Shown in pieces: positions 24,426 to 37,249 of a DNA stretch of 64,000 nt; the stretch's first letter is position 1; the number at the start of each line of letters is the position of its first letter. Made by a program: the position numbers and the translations under genes. The notes under the pieces were generated by a model. It made no database searches and was not told where the DNA came from. It worked only from the letters and a program-made list of their open reading frames with translations. This stretch comes from Scortum barcoo. Lineage: Eukaryota; Chordata; Actinopteri; Centrarchiformes; Terapontidae. The stretch covers positions 29,670,009-29,734,008 of the forward strand of contig CM041537.1 of the NCBI GenBank assembly GCA_023238725.1, read 5' to 3'.

Positions 24426-27400
24426 AATAATAGAAATAATAAATAATAAGAAATTAAGATGCTTGCTGAAAAAAAGGGTACTGGATCAGAATTGTAGACC
24501 TGATTTAATTTCTTCTTTCTATTACAGTACATCTGAACTGAAACTGCAAATGATCAACTACCAGTGACTTTGTTAATAACAGTGCATTATGTTGTTTTTG
24601 TTACATAAAACACATTCATAGTGGATGGCATTAGTGGAAGATGTATAATTCCATAGTACAGTACCATACTATAAGATACTCTTACTTAAGTATAAGTTTT
24701 GCATTCAACTTGTACTCAAAGGTATAACCAGTAGGATTTGTTAGTTGTTGTCTGTAAACACAACATTAAAAATTACCTAGATTTCTATAGTCCCGCCCCT
24801 CACACAATCACTCATTGACTAAATGTTCCATATATTATACTACAGAATAATTATTACTAATGCATTCACCTTTATTTTGAAAGTGTATTTGGTCAATATG
24901 GAGCTGATTTAATTTCAAATGTGTACCACTGAAGAAACCACTGAAACTATAGTGTTGGATTCTATTTGACATAATTGTATGTTTTGAAAGAAAAAAACAA
25001 AGAACTAGTTGGTATGGCTGTCAGAAAATGTAGTGGAGTAAAAAGTAAAATATTTATGACTGGGTTCCTCTTTGGTTTGTATTGTGCGCACGCACAAGGA
25101 TGCACAAGTACAGTTAGAGTATCACCACATCAGACTAAGTAATGATCTAACTGTGTTTTACTTTTATCTTATTTTTCTGTCTCTGCTCCTACAAAATAGA
25201 CCTCACCATGCACGCTGACATTAGGTTGATGGAGGTAGGAAGTAGCATTGGGAAATTATTTGTTGTTAACTAAAGGAAAATGAATAAGCACTGAGCCTTA
25301 CGGTGCACGCTAACACAAGACACAGCAGTAAACAGTGACCATATTGTAGCTGTATAAGTAGCATGTTGTTTTCATAATGTCATTTCTTGGCTGACATAAT
25401 GCCATTGCTTTACTATACTAATACTGTATTACTATATTCTATATATTACTATGTTTAAATATATACCACCTTTACTATATGGATACTAAATTTACTAGTG
25501 CTGTCAGTTTGTTAGATATTATAGTTGTTTGTTTTCTTTTTTCAAATTTCTCGAAGCAATTTGTTCCCATAGTTACAGAGAAAGACACATGCAGTATTGA
25601 CGAAAAAAAAACCTAAGCCATGTACATGTGACTAGTCCTGGTGTTTCTTGTCTTGTTCACATCGAAACAATAATTCTACTGAAAATCACAAACAATCTAA
25701 GCTTGAAAGCAGTGCATTAAAGCAGCGCAGCAGCTGCTGTCTGGAGAGGCTGTGAACTCCGAACTGTGCACTTATCCTTGAGTCTTACACCAGCTGACTG
25801 GGAACATTACTGAACACAGTCCTCAGAATCTTTTAGGTACCATTAGAAAGTCCTTGTTGGAAGTCTGTGCAGTGATATTTCTGTGCTTGTAAAACCCTCA
25901 CAGATAGACCATGGCCCTCATTTCCAATTAGTATTCACACTCAAATGTATTCATCTTTCTGCACATGCTGAGGGGCTGGCCTCCAAATGATCACCTGGTA
26001 CTTTTAGACAAAGATAAGGAAATAAAACCTTTGAGTATTTTTATTTAAATATATGCCACTGTTAAATATGTGGCTTTATTTGCCACGCCTACACAGTTTT
26101 GAGGTGCACGGTGAGAGCAATGGCTGCTGGGCTTGTGTCTCCTAGATGTTAGGTTACTGTCAAAAGAGAAACCAAAGTTGATACTACATGAAGCTGTTAT
26201 CTGCATGTATCAGATACTCAACCACACCACACATACAGATGAACAAAACTGAAACCACAACCCTGTTAGTCAATCACACACTGACGGAGCAGCAAGACCC
26301 CATTCAGCCGACATCATTTTAATAAATTATGGGTGCTGATCAGTCCACTTCTCCAAACAGTATGGAAATTTGTGATTAAGGCCAACTGCAAGAAACAGCC
26401 CAGCTTCACTATGTAACTGATGCACAAATGCTGTAATGTCAACTTTGAATGCTGGTTAAAGAAATCCTGAACAATGACATTGATCTGTGATCTAAAGACT
26501 AAACACTCACTGATTAGTCATCAACATCCCAAGCCCTAATGTAGATCCATAATTATAGCCAGTGCACTGTTCAGTGACGTGAAGAAAATAGAAAATGTGA
26601 GCAATACTGACAAAGTCCTCCTAATGATTAGCAGAGAACAACTAGCTTTTAAATATCTACTTACAAGAGAATGGCACATTAGCAGAGTCTCTATATGAAT
26701 GTTTCAGAAGTAGCAAAGCATCAACTTATACGTAATAATAATAACGAGCTAAATATCAAAGCTATTGCAGTAGGATGTAGTTAAGTATAGTCAGTTGAAG
26801 TCCTGATGCCTCCTCTGAGTCATCAGCTGTTCTGTTAATGTTAGCCGCTGTTAGTCAGTGTAGTCTCTCCCATTAAGGGTTTTCTTTCATCTAAAACACC
26901 AAAATGTTTTCCTGGGGTTTATTATTTATATTCTAAAGTACATCTGCTAAACTATTTGGGATTTGTTACTTAGTATGCAAAAGCTCAGCTCCCATAAGTT
27001 GTACTAGTACGGCTTGCATGAGTAATTCATCATCATGACTGCTGTTTTTTTCCATATCCACAACATCCACCAGCGCTCTCTAAATGTTATCTCTAAGACT
27101 TTTCAACCATCTGCTGTTTGAAAAAAACCCTCCCTATTCTATTACTGTTAAAGTCAGGTTGTGTTTGGACAAACAAAGTCCATATGTACTGTTGTCTGGC
27201 CACATCTGAGTGCAAAAGTGTTTATACTGTTTTGAACAGCCAGCTGTCAGAGTGGCGATCCACACTAATGGTTCCAATGTATGAAACCGTGTGCACTTTC
27301 AGATGGTCTCTAGCTCATTGCTCCGTAAAGTAGGCGTGTTTGATGGATAGTCATTTTCAGAAGGTTACAGAAACTGTTTGACACGGTCTGCTGATGTCCA

Positions 27401-28086
27401 AAAGTTGTTGGTTGTGGAGGCTTCAGATGCTGTTTGATTATTCCATAAGCACTTCATTTGAACCATTCAAACGCTTTTACGGCCATATGTGCAATAGCCA
27501 CTGCAACAGCCGCATTGTTTGTCCAGCAAAGGTCGTGGATTTGTGGGAAATAGTGTAAAGGACCCTTTTTTTATTTACCATGCTTATCTTGACATACAGA
27601 GTGACTTCATAATATGCTACTTAAGTTCTAGTGTTTTGTGTGATTTTAAATGAGGTTTTCACACTGAAGTCAAAAGTTCCTGTTTCACTTTGACTCTGTA
27701 TTGCTTACAGCTAATAATGACTAACTGTAGCCAACACTTGTTGAACTTTGACTATTAAAAGCCATTCTAGGGCTGAGCCTCTCTAGTAAGAGCAGGACTG
27801 ATGTCATTTTATTTAATCAAATTTACCTGATTGCGTTGCCATCCTCTTCCTCATCTGTCTATCAGATGCATAATTTTGTTGTGGCTGCCATTGTTCCAAC
27901 TCAAATGATTTTCTGTATCAATAATTTGACTGTTGATGAAAGTGTGTGAATGAATCAGCATCACACATCATGTCTGTCATTGCTTGTTGGGTCATTTCTT
28001 TATGTACTTTTTACATATGGGGTTAATAAAATTTTATGGCATCGCTGGGTACGGGAAAATTGCGAGTGTGAGGTAGTTGTGTTGAT

Positions 28087-28222
28087 TGTGTGTTGTGTGT
28101 GTACTGTGTGTGTGTGTGTGTCTGTGTGTGTGTGTGTGTGTGTCTGTGTGTGTGTGTGTGTGTGTGTCTTGCTATGTGTGTGTGTGTGTGCAGTGTGTGT
28201 ATGTGCATTTATGTGTGTGTGA
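28087..28222. repeat. Compound (GT)n microsatellite
   Basis: About 135 bases of GT repeats broken by TC, TT and CA units. Long open frames on both strands here are products of the repeat. Confidence 0.95.
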
Positions 28223-30289
28223 GCAGGCCTCTGTGGGGCAGCCCCTGAACTTCAAGAGGAAAAGGGGAGTAAAATGTAGTCTTTGTGATGTCTCTATCAT
28301 TCAATCGCAGCACTGAAGTTACCAACACTGCTCTTTGTGTGATGAACTGACCAGTGACCACAGAACAACAGCACCTTATCAGGGCTCGTAGCCCTCTGTG
28401 TTCGCTTCTCAGCACACACACACACGCACGGCACAAGAGAAAAAAAGAAAAAATGAGGAAACTAAGTGTGTATTCTTGATGAGCTTATTCTTTGGACTAT
28501 GCACTATATGGTTCAGTACCCTTGACATCAAAAGGCCAAGAGAGCAGAGGAAGAGAGGGGAAGGAAAGGAGAGGAGGGCAAGGCTTTTGTGTCTCCAGTC
28601 CTGAGAGCTCATTCTCTAATGAGGCCCAGTCAGCAACGCAAGGAAGCTTTGTTCGACAACCGTGTGTGTGCCTGTTGCTGTGTGTGTATGTGTGTGTGTG
28701 CATGCATGATTGTCTTACCAACCTTTCCAATAAAAAAAAAATAATATTCAAGACCCCAAGCATACATGCACAATTCTTTGAAACCCTTTTCAGTGTGATC
28801 AGTGTGAAGTATTCAGTCCACGTGTTCTGTTGGAAGACCTTGAAATTTTACTGAAAAGCTGTTAGAACTTATCAGACTTATTCAGGTAGTGGTAAATAAC
28901 AGCGACGTAAGAAGATGTAAGAAGTCAGATTAAAGAGTGACTTTGGGCTTTGCAGTTGCTGAGGTTTTATGCTTGCAGTCATTCAGCCATGTTATTAACA
29001 TAACACCTCATTATAGTATATAAATACATAGTATATACACACAAGTACATATACAGCTTTGCTATGAGCAAAACAGGCCAGAAGAAATGTGCCTTTTTCT
29101 GTCTTGTGTCTCTGTAGACTGGACACTAATCACAGAGGTGACTGCCATTTCTATTTTGGATCCAAGTTGGCTCCTGTTCAGTGTGATGACAGAAAATGTT
29201 TGCTCATTTATGTACAGTAGACAGAGCTTTACAGGGCACTTCACCCATAAAGCACAAGTTCACATAGGTTTGTCCAAGGTAGAATAGTTGTTTATTATAA
29301 ACATTATGGTTGATGTGTGTTCACTTAATGTTTTCACATGTTGCTATACTATAAAACATCTAACTACACTGCTGCATCAGAATGAATGTGAATTGTAGAA
29401 CTTTTGAAGTGAGAGACATGCACAATGTGTTTCTCCTCCATTTTTCTCTGCAGTGAAATTTGCTCACAATATCTGCCTCCTGTCATGATGGTAAATGCTG
29501 GACTGCCATTGGACGTGTGTCTTGGGGGGTCTGTGCACTTATCATAGCTGCTCTCTCTATTGGAGAATAATGGCTTGTTCTGTGAAAGCCTTATAACAAA
29601 CGTCTAACACATCCATACCCATTTGCATCCAACCTGCTGCACTTCCTGAAATATCACCTGCTATGCATCCATCACATGTGCTGAAATATAGCAGGCAGTT
29701 GATGGAGCTCCAAAGTGTCAGTCACTTTTATAGAATAATTTATACAAGAGATAAAGTATGTCAGACATGATGAAATTCCTGCCACCCAGTCACATTGCCT
29801 CAGAAGCCCCAGGTGCAACTCAACAAGCCAACATTCAACATGTGCATGGCAAGAAAGTTCATGCTATCATTTGTGACAAACTCAAGTTTCTAATTTGACA
29901 TCCATTGGTCTTATGTTTATTTTCTCACTTAAACACTGACAAAAATCTAGATTTAAGAGCAACCAGAAAAGTAATTAAAAATGATTAATTCAATAACCAG
30001 GGTATTGTTACTGCAGCTTGGTTGAACACTGACAGGTTCTCAAGTTAAGATTATGTTAACATTGTATTATATTGATTAAATTAACAGCAGCAACAATGAA
30101 GTCTGATCTCACTTTGCTGTCTACACATTGTTTTATTTCCTACAATTTACACCTTAACTGTCAGTATTATAAACTCACCTTCCTCAGGTTCGGTCACATG
30201 TCCAGGAAATCGTAATCGAGAATGTTAGAAAGCATCTGAAGCCGATGCTCTTATCAAACCGCTATCACACCTGTTGGTGGGTTGATGTT

Positions 30290-30589
30290 CGATCATTATC
30301 ATGCATGCCAGGGCTGCAGCGACGGTTACCTGCAACAGCATGCTAATTATGCAAATGAAGCCCCTGTACGGTGGGATTTGAAGAGGCTCTTTGTACTTCC
30401 CCTCTTGAGAGGAGAGATGGGAGTAGGAGAAGGGGGGTGGGAGGGTTTGGCTGGGTCAGAGGTAATAGAAGAGTTAGAAAAGACAGGCGTTACTGCTGAG
30501 GGAGAGCCAGTCACTATGACTTGTGTCAGCAGCTCTGTTGCAGTCGGGGAGCGCTGTTGGATCTCCTCTCATCCACTCCTCCCTACCAG
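30290..30589 (+). promoter_or_regulatory. Possible alternative 5' exon/promoter of sox13
   Basis: A GC-richer island inside the long 5' intron ends at a consensus donor, CTACCAG|gtaagtac (30589/30590). It contains a perfect octamer ATGCAAAT at 30349-30356, next to a TAATTA-type homeodomain core. SoxD genes commonly use several 5' exons. Joined to the first coding exon it would place A at -3 of the start codon. No transcript evidence. Confidence 0.35.
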
Positions 30590-31623
30590 GTAAGTACAGG
30601 AAACTACAGCGTGGACGGACTGATAACAGTGCTCAGTATGTTCTTTTAAATGTGTGTTTTAGGCAGTAAAACAGTTAACTGTAAATTTCCTTTTTTAATT
30701 TTTCTTTCTGTCTGTTTTTCTTTAAATGACATGTTTTGGCAGCAGTTTAAGTCCGCTCTGGATCTGAAGAGGAGTTGCATGGCTTACTTTTCTCTGAGCT
30801 GAATCCAAGCACAGTCACTGATTTTCAGTCCAAGGAGAGGATGCATGTTAAGAGAACGCACGAGTCATGGGCAGATTTTTTCAAAAGACTTGAGATGAGG
30901 TGCAGTGTCTTTCAGTGATGTTTAGTTTGCTGGAGGCTCTTGCCGTGATCAGCCCGAGCCAGGCCCTGTGGGCAGACAGGTACTAGCCGGCGAGGAACAC
31001 TGGATTGTTTTATCATCCTTAAGCAAATACAGCTAACTGTGAAACATTTCCCCAAACATTTGTTTATGCATCGGTTCACACTTGTCTTAACACGACTGCA
31101 CAGCAGGTGGGAAACTTACTGTAAGAGCGCTGTCACAAAAGGCTGTCGACAACTAAACTATCTGTGAGAAATTTCATTGCAAGTGTTTCTCACTCAGGGG
31201 CACAGTGTTATGGAACAGGCTGTGGAAATATGCAAAGATGTTGGTGTGAGATACATGACATTTGTGTTTTTTTTTTTCCTCGTTTGTTTCATAGACTGTT
31301 GTGCTTGAGCCAGCTGACTGAGGCCTGTTGTGGTTTTCTTCCTTTGATACGTTCCTGCAGGGACCCTTCTGCCTTTACAGCTGTCAGTCTCAGGGTTCAC
31401 AATGAGAATGTCCTTATTTGTTTATCACCAAGTAAACCTCTTTGGATGTCTAACACTGCTCTCAACTGCTGAGACTGGCTCCTGGCACTCTCCATGTCTA
31501 TTGTGCACTCTCCGCTATTCTGCCTGAGGCACTAGTTGGAAAGCGACAGGGACGATATAGACCCAACAAGCTGCTCCTGTTGGGAGGGGAAAGAAAGGAA
31601 AACACTGAGAGAAAGAAGGAGAA

Positions 31624-31664
31624 GAGAAAAGAAAAGAAAAGAAAAGAAAAGAAAAGAAAAGAAA
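31624..31664. repeat. (AAAAG)n pentanucleotide repeat
   Basis: About eight pentamer units in a purine-only stretch. Confidence 0.95.
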
Positions 31665-32609
31665 GGGAGAACAACAGAAGCGATTTGCATTGCCAATCCC
31701 CCGGGGGGGAAATGTTAGGTTTTACGTGCTACAACTTGTTGGGTAACTGAAGGTTTTGTGTGAAGTGATTCTGGTGTCGTGGGAAGTGTAAGGTTTCACT
31801 GTTGTCAGCACTCAAAGGAGAGGAGCTGATCTTTATCTGAGGGCAGAGACATGTTCCCTCCGTCCACTGTCATCCTTCATCGCCTCCATCTCTGCTGCGA
31901 CCTAAGCTTTCGGTTCACAGAGGGGGACAAGGACAAGTGTAGTTCTGTAACAGCACAGCTATTGCAGTGAGCCACAATTGGCCTCTTTTAAAGACTTAGT
32001 TCAACTAAATCACACAGGAAAATCCCTTCCTGTAGTGGTGTCTAGTCATGCATCTAGTTTCAGCTTTTATTTTCCAAACTTAAAAGTATTTTTTGTTAGG
32101 TATTTGCTTAAATATTTAATGGCTTATAGCAATTATTACAAAGTTCTTGCACGTAAGAAATATTTTTTACAGATCAAGACTGACTGTGGAAAAGACAAAG
32201 AATGAAAGGTGAAATCCAAAACAACAGGCTAAAAGAGACTTAAAGGCTCAGGAGAGCTTAGGAACCTTACACATAGTAATTTAATCTATTGTTAATATAA
32301 AAGATACTGCAAGTGCAATTCAGCAAGTGACACACAAATTGATCACCACTGGCTCCACGGAAGCAAAAAAATTGTCACCTGCTGCAGGGCTCGCTTACAC
32401 ACTTTATATTTCTACTGTTAGTTAGCTGCTTGGTCACTTTGTTCTATTTTCTTTAGCTCAACAGCTGCTCTGAGGTGTGTTTTATTGTGATTTATTTGTG
32501 GCCTGTGGTGAACGCCTATAAAAGCTGAACAGCACTGTGGTTGTAGGTGGTCGGAAAACAGGCTTCAATCAGATAACCTCGTAGGAAGGCAATGCTATTC
32601 AAATCGTGC

Positions 32610-32651
<42 letters not shown>

Positions 32652-32682
32652 ACACACACATACATACATACATACATATACA
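32610..32682. repeat. (AC)n and (TACA)n compound microsatellite
   Basis: About 19 AC units followed by TACA tetramers. Confidence 0.95.
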
Positions 32683-34318
32683 AGGTCAGGTTCCACGTGG
32701 GTGCAGTTAGCTGCACATAGGCTAAGTGTGTGTTTAAGTAGAAGAGACTGATGTGGAATCTTGACTGGTCTGCATTGTTTAAGCTAAGATGCTAAAGGCA
32801 TTGTTTGAATAAAACCCCTTTGTGCTTGTAAAACACACATGCACCTTGACACATTCCTAACTGTCAACAGCTCTGTCGCTGACATTCAGCGCATACCTCT
32901 GCATTGGGTGACACACATATGCACACACACACAATCTGTGCAGAGGCGTGTGAAAGCCACCTGTGGCAGCACTACAGTCCAGACTCTGTGGAACGTGGAG
33001 GGGAGGCCCAGGAATAACATCCAGCGTGGGACCAAACTCACCCCCCACCCCCCACCTTACTTATAATCAACCCCTTGCCGATACCAGCATCGACTGCTGC
33101 AATGTTGGCTTTGCAGTTTCCCACCTCTCTGTCTTCATTCCTCCGTCTTCATTCCTAACACTGTGCAAAACCACACACACCACACCTGAAAATAGCAATC
33201 AGACAGGATTAGACTGATACAAATGTTTTGTTTAGCATTTAGCACTGATGACAGATGTGTGTTGGAAACAGCATTCAGATCATGGGACACTGCCATTCAT
33301 GCAAAACTGATTTTTTTGTTGCAGTTTGATGTCAGTTTTGGACCTGAAAACAAGACAGGCCCAAACACTGACTTCCACACACACACACAAGCACACTTAT
33401 GACTGTGAGTGTGATTTTGTGTTTAAAGTCAACAGTAGTCAAGCAGGTGGCATAAAATGAGTTTGAGTAACCCCCCTTGTTTGTATTTAATAATGTGCTG
33501 CAGGGTTTTTTACCATCAGCTGTACGGAATGGTTTTATTATGATTCAGAGTTTGAATACACACACAGAGGTATAAATACACACACATTGACACACATATG
33601 CGGACAGGTTTAGCGCTTTGGCAGACAGGTGGCTTTGTGCTGAAATACAGTAACAACAGCATTATGCATTTGGCAGAACACTGTCAGTTTTTTTTTGTTT
33701 GTTTGTTTTCATGTTGCCTGATTGTAGGAGAGCACCATGCCAAACTCCATGGAGCTGTTAAATGAATGTGGCTCTCCTTACTGGTAAATGTGCATGTCTG
33801 GTTTCTTCTACCAAAAGGCACTGGGCAGTGCAAAAGTTGATTAAATAATCAAGTGGATCAGTTTCATCCAGTTTCCACACTGATTTCAGCCATATTTCCA
33901 ACTCTATTTAACTGTGCTGAGTTGTTTAAAATCTGTAGTAGAAAAAGAAGAGCCCATAAAGTTAGATGATCAGTAACTAGGAGTGTATGACATGGATGAT
34001 ATGGATAACACTGGTCACTTATCTGACAGTAATGATGCCCATGGTAAAGTAAATCTCCATTTACCAGATGAGATTGTTTGTTTCTGTTTATGACTGAATT
34101 AATGTTTCTGAATTCAGTAAATTAAATACATGACAAATCAGGGTATTTCACACTGGTCCAAAAAGCACATAAAATAACATGACCATAAATCAGTCCTCAC
34201 TGATTTTCAACCCAGAGCTATTAAAGAGTTAAATACCACCATGTCTGCATCTCATGGTAATAGCATATATAGCCCAACCCTAGTGGTAACGACGGTAGTT
34301 GTAATCAAAGTCTGGTTT

Positions 34319-34365
34319 ATTGTCAATTCTGCAGCATGTACAGGTCTCTCTGCAGAATTGACAAT
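34319..34365. repeat. Perfect 16-bp inverted repeat (hairpin)
   Basis: ATTGTCAATTCTGCAG (34319-34334) is exactly complementary to CTGCAGAATTGACAAT (34350-34365), with a 15-base loop. It is followed by a shorter one, GCAGTTAC/GTAACTGC (34421-34440). No known RNA family was recognised. Confidence 0.85.
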
Positions 34366-35474
34366 CAAGTTTTGAGAAGTTGCAGTTGTAGTACTAGTGG
34401 CTGGAGCAATAGCCGTAGCTGCAGTTACAGCGGTAACTGCTGTATTTATAGAAGCAATGGTATTTATAGTAATGGAGTACAAATAAAAATGGGTGTAGTT
34501 TGATAGTAGTAGAAGTTTCAGCTGCAGCACCATACTAATTCTGGAAGGGTTCCACTGGAGGGCAGTAACAAAATATGTAGAATAATGATCGTATGTTATT
34601 GTTACAAACTGTGTGTGTGTCATTTGTTTGGTGGTTTGGATTCTGTGCAGAAATAAAAATGTAAATGTTCTCTCATGGGAGTTTTTTATATATAATTTTA
34701 TATATTGAAATCCATGGCCACGGTATGTAGAAAATGTTTACCTATTTATCCTGAATGTTCTATGTCTTTCCAACATGTCTTTTATTCTTTAAAAAAACTC
34801 ACATAATAAAAGTAATACCAGTACCTGCAATAATATTTGAAGTGCCTGATGTCGTTGTCATCTACTCAGGGGGAAATTTTTCAGTTGAGACTGAAGGTTT
34901 CTTGTAGAGTTTTTGACCACTAATACTGCTGTGGAGCAGTGTGTAGATGAGTGACCTCATGTTTTGTTTGTATCTTGTGCTGTATGAGCAAACACACAAG
35001 GACGATATGACTGTAGATGTCGGTTGCATGCCATTTCACTGACTCATAGTTGGCGGTGCTAATTAATCAAGACATGCAGTGTTGGGCCAGCTAAAGGCGA
35101 GACAGTTAGCCAGCAAACATGAATATAAAAATGTAGGTTTCAAACAGCGTAAAGAAAATGTTTAGCAATGTAAACAGAAATATTTACCTACAGTACAATC
35201 CTGCACCTTTAATTCTAAAAAGATTCTCAGTGCAGAGGAACAATATGTTAATAGAATCTGTCACCAAAAGTACAGTCAGTCAGAGTGCATTAACTTTGAG
35301 ACTGCTGGTTCAGTCCAAAGTTTCTCTACCAGAGCTCTGTCACTGTTGTTTTGAAGGGACTTTTTCATCACTTGAATTCAGCACACCTTCATTTGGAGAA
35401 GATGAGATGGTCTTTACTGTTTCAGCCTCACTTTGTGATTGAGGTTTATAACTGCATTTTGTTGCTGCAGCTCT

Positions 35475-35477
<3 letters not shown>

Positions 35478-35539
<62 letters not shown>

Positions 35540-35554
35540 TACACACACACATAT
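35478..35554. repeat. (TC)n-(AC)n compound microsatellite
   Basis: About 20 TC units pass directly into AC units, next to the SOX-motif block. Confidence 0.95.
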
Positions 35555-35689
35555 GCATATACATCACTGAGGTTTGGGGCCTTGGACCCTGGCAGACAGG
35601 TGGCTTTGTTCACAATCACAGTATGTAGGCTGGGGGAGCTTGGTGAAGTGGAGGGGGGCTCTAATCATTATTATGCTTTCCGCAGAACG

Positions 35690-35850
35690 GTGGCGCTCCG
35701 CATTTTTTTGCCGTGTTCCCGAGTTGGTCGGCACATTCCGCTGGCATTGTTATCCGGCCTGTTTCCTGCGGCCGGCGGCAGGCTTTTGTCAGCCTCTCCC
35801 CCATTGTCCTGGCTTCCTTTGTTCCCTGGCTCCAACAATGGCTTTTTTCT
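35690..35850. promoter_or_regulatory. Candidate enhancer with clustered SOX-type sites
   Basis: Four SOX-like cores (A/T A/T CAA A/T G or its complement) fall within about 100 bases: CATTGTT (35745-35751), CATTGTC (35802-35808), CTTTGTT (35817-35823) and AACAATGG (35834-35841), plus a weaker TTTTGTC at about 35784. The block is GC-richer than its surroundings and lies about 1.2 kb upstream of the first sox13 coding exon. Function is inferred from motif density only. Confidence 0.35.
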
Positions 35851-36721
35851 GCCTCTTAATATATATGTGCACTTTTTGCCCTTGTGTGTTCTGTTTGTTT
35901 TGTTCTGCTGTCTGCTGTGTTTTTCTTTCCTCCTGCTACAGAGCTGGGAAATAACACACACGCACAAGCCTGAAGTTCACTGTGGTTCAAACCTCTCTCA
36001 CTCAACCTGTCCTTTCTTCCTTTCTCTCCCTCTCTCCCTCACTGAGGCGTTGTCTGTCTCCCTCCCCTATAAGCACCTATTCATTGTCTCTCACACACAC
36101 ACACACACTTAGACAATGAGCCTGGTTGTGATTTTGGCTGGTGGTAATACAACCACTACCTAACCCTTGACCTTGACTTCAGCAGTGACCTTAGAGAGCA
36201 ATTCTTGATTGTTGAAACAGACACCAGAGACCCCCAGTGATGTTTTAATAAACTGATGAGCATCTCTTCAACATGACATGAAGACCATCACTGGAATCAG
36301 AGATGGATTCTTAAACCATAAATTAGTGATTAAAATATGTTTTGAAATCTTTAGTTGAAACGAGCTTAAATTAAAGATATTTTTTTTTCCTTTTTATTCC
36401 CTCTATTTTATACAGTTTTATTTTATCATATTTTAGAAAGACAGCTCCCTGTCCTTGTCTGATCTGCTTAATTGGTTGTTGATGGCCACTCAGAATTCCT
36501 TTATAAATACTAGCTGTGTTCATAGATTTACCATAATGTACATTTCTACAGTACTAAATCATTTCTAAAATAATAGAGTTCACCACTCTGCTGCTCTCAT
36601 TTCTCTTTTAAGAGGAGCACAGTTCTTACTCACTAATTGCTTCCAATCGCCTCAACTTTCCCGTTTTTTCCATTGTTGTTAAGCTGTCGTCAATGAAACT
36701 CGACATTTCCTGCAAGGATGT

Positions 36722-36812
36722 TCCACTTGTAGCTCAAGGAAGAAGAAGACGAAGGAGAAGAAGAAAACGACACACACTTTATTAATGCCACTAGGGGGAA
36801 ATTCAATTTAAA
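36722..36812 (-). mobile_element. LINE 3' end fragment
   Basis: The + strand reads acactttattaatgccacta then gggggaaattca, the reverse of the common fish LINE terminus (gaatttccc...aataaagt). It is bordered by a GAAGAAGAAG-type tract that would be the element's simple-repeat tail. It is a 5'-truncated insertion about 0.2 kb upstream of the first sox13 coding exon. Confidence 0.45.
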
Positions 36813-37032
36813 CGTCATAATTCCTCCCTTAGGAAGGCAGGAAGTATTGAGATTTATTTATGGCGGTTTAATATTAATCAAAAGAATATTAAACCAACTG
36901 GAATGAATTAATGAGTGAAAAAGAGTTGTCAGTCGTTTTCCCGTTGTTACCTTGGCCTCTCTGCTGTAAGTGCCCACAAGTCACCACACCCTAATGACAC
37001 CTAATTTGTGTGTTGTGTTTGTCTTTCAACAG

Positions 37033-37249
37033 AATGGTTGAACCCAGCCCTCCAGCGCTGCACCTTCTCTCCAGTGGGGATGTCAGCATGGCAGGAGTTG
37101 GTGTCAAAGTAGAACAGGAGGAGTCTAGCGGAGGGGGTGGAGTCATTACCACTGCTGAACCTCCTAAGACGTCTCCCTCACGTGATTGGTCAGGAAGCCA
37201 TCCACTGGAAGTCCGCCAATTAACCCCACCGCTCTCCTGCTCCCCTTCG
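37033..37249 (+). CDS. sox13: sox13 coding exon 1 (start codon exon)
   Basis: The acceptor (tctttcaacag) ends at 37032 and the ATG is at 37034, so only one non-coding base precedes the start in this exon and the -3 Kozak base is supplied by the upstream exon. It encodes 72 residues from MVEPSPPALHLL and ends in phase 0 at the donor TTCG|gtaag. VGVKVEQEE (residues 22-30) contains a sumoylation-type core, comparable in position to IKSE in human SOX13. An in-frame TTG further upstream lies in the intron and is not used. Confidence 0.85.

Larger units (their letters stand above)
15626..37032 (+). other. sox13: Presumed 5' intron of sox13
   Basis: About 21.4 kb between the CpG block's donor and the first coding exon's acceptor. 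No coding sequence was recognised on either strand. It carries most of the octamer sites, microsatellites, the triplicated segment and the SOX-site cluster. Donor-like ends at 19790 (CCAAG|gtaaga) and 30589 suggest further optional 5' exons. Confidence 0.45.

Noticed and set aside
28023..28316. Open frames rich in Val-Cys and Thr-His on both strands
   Set aside because: Products of the GT repeat.
35582..36112. A 176-codon open frame over the SOX-motif block
   Set aside because: Hydrophobic and low-complexity composition ending in CA repeats, with no domain. The DNA is better explained as regulatory or neutral.
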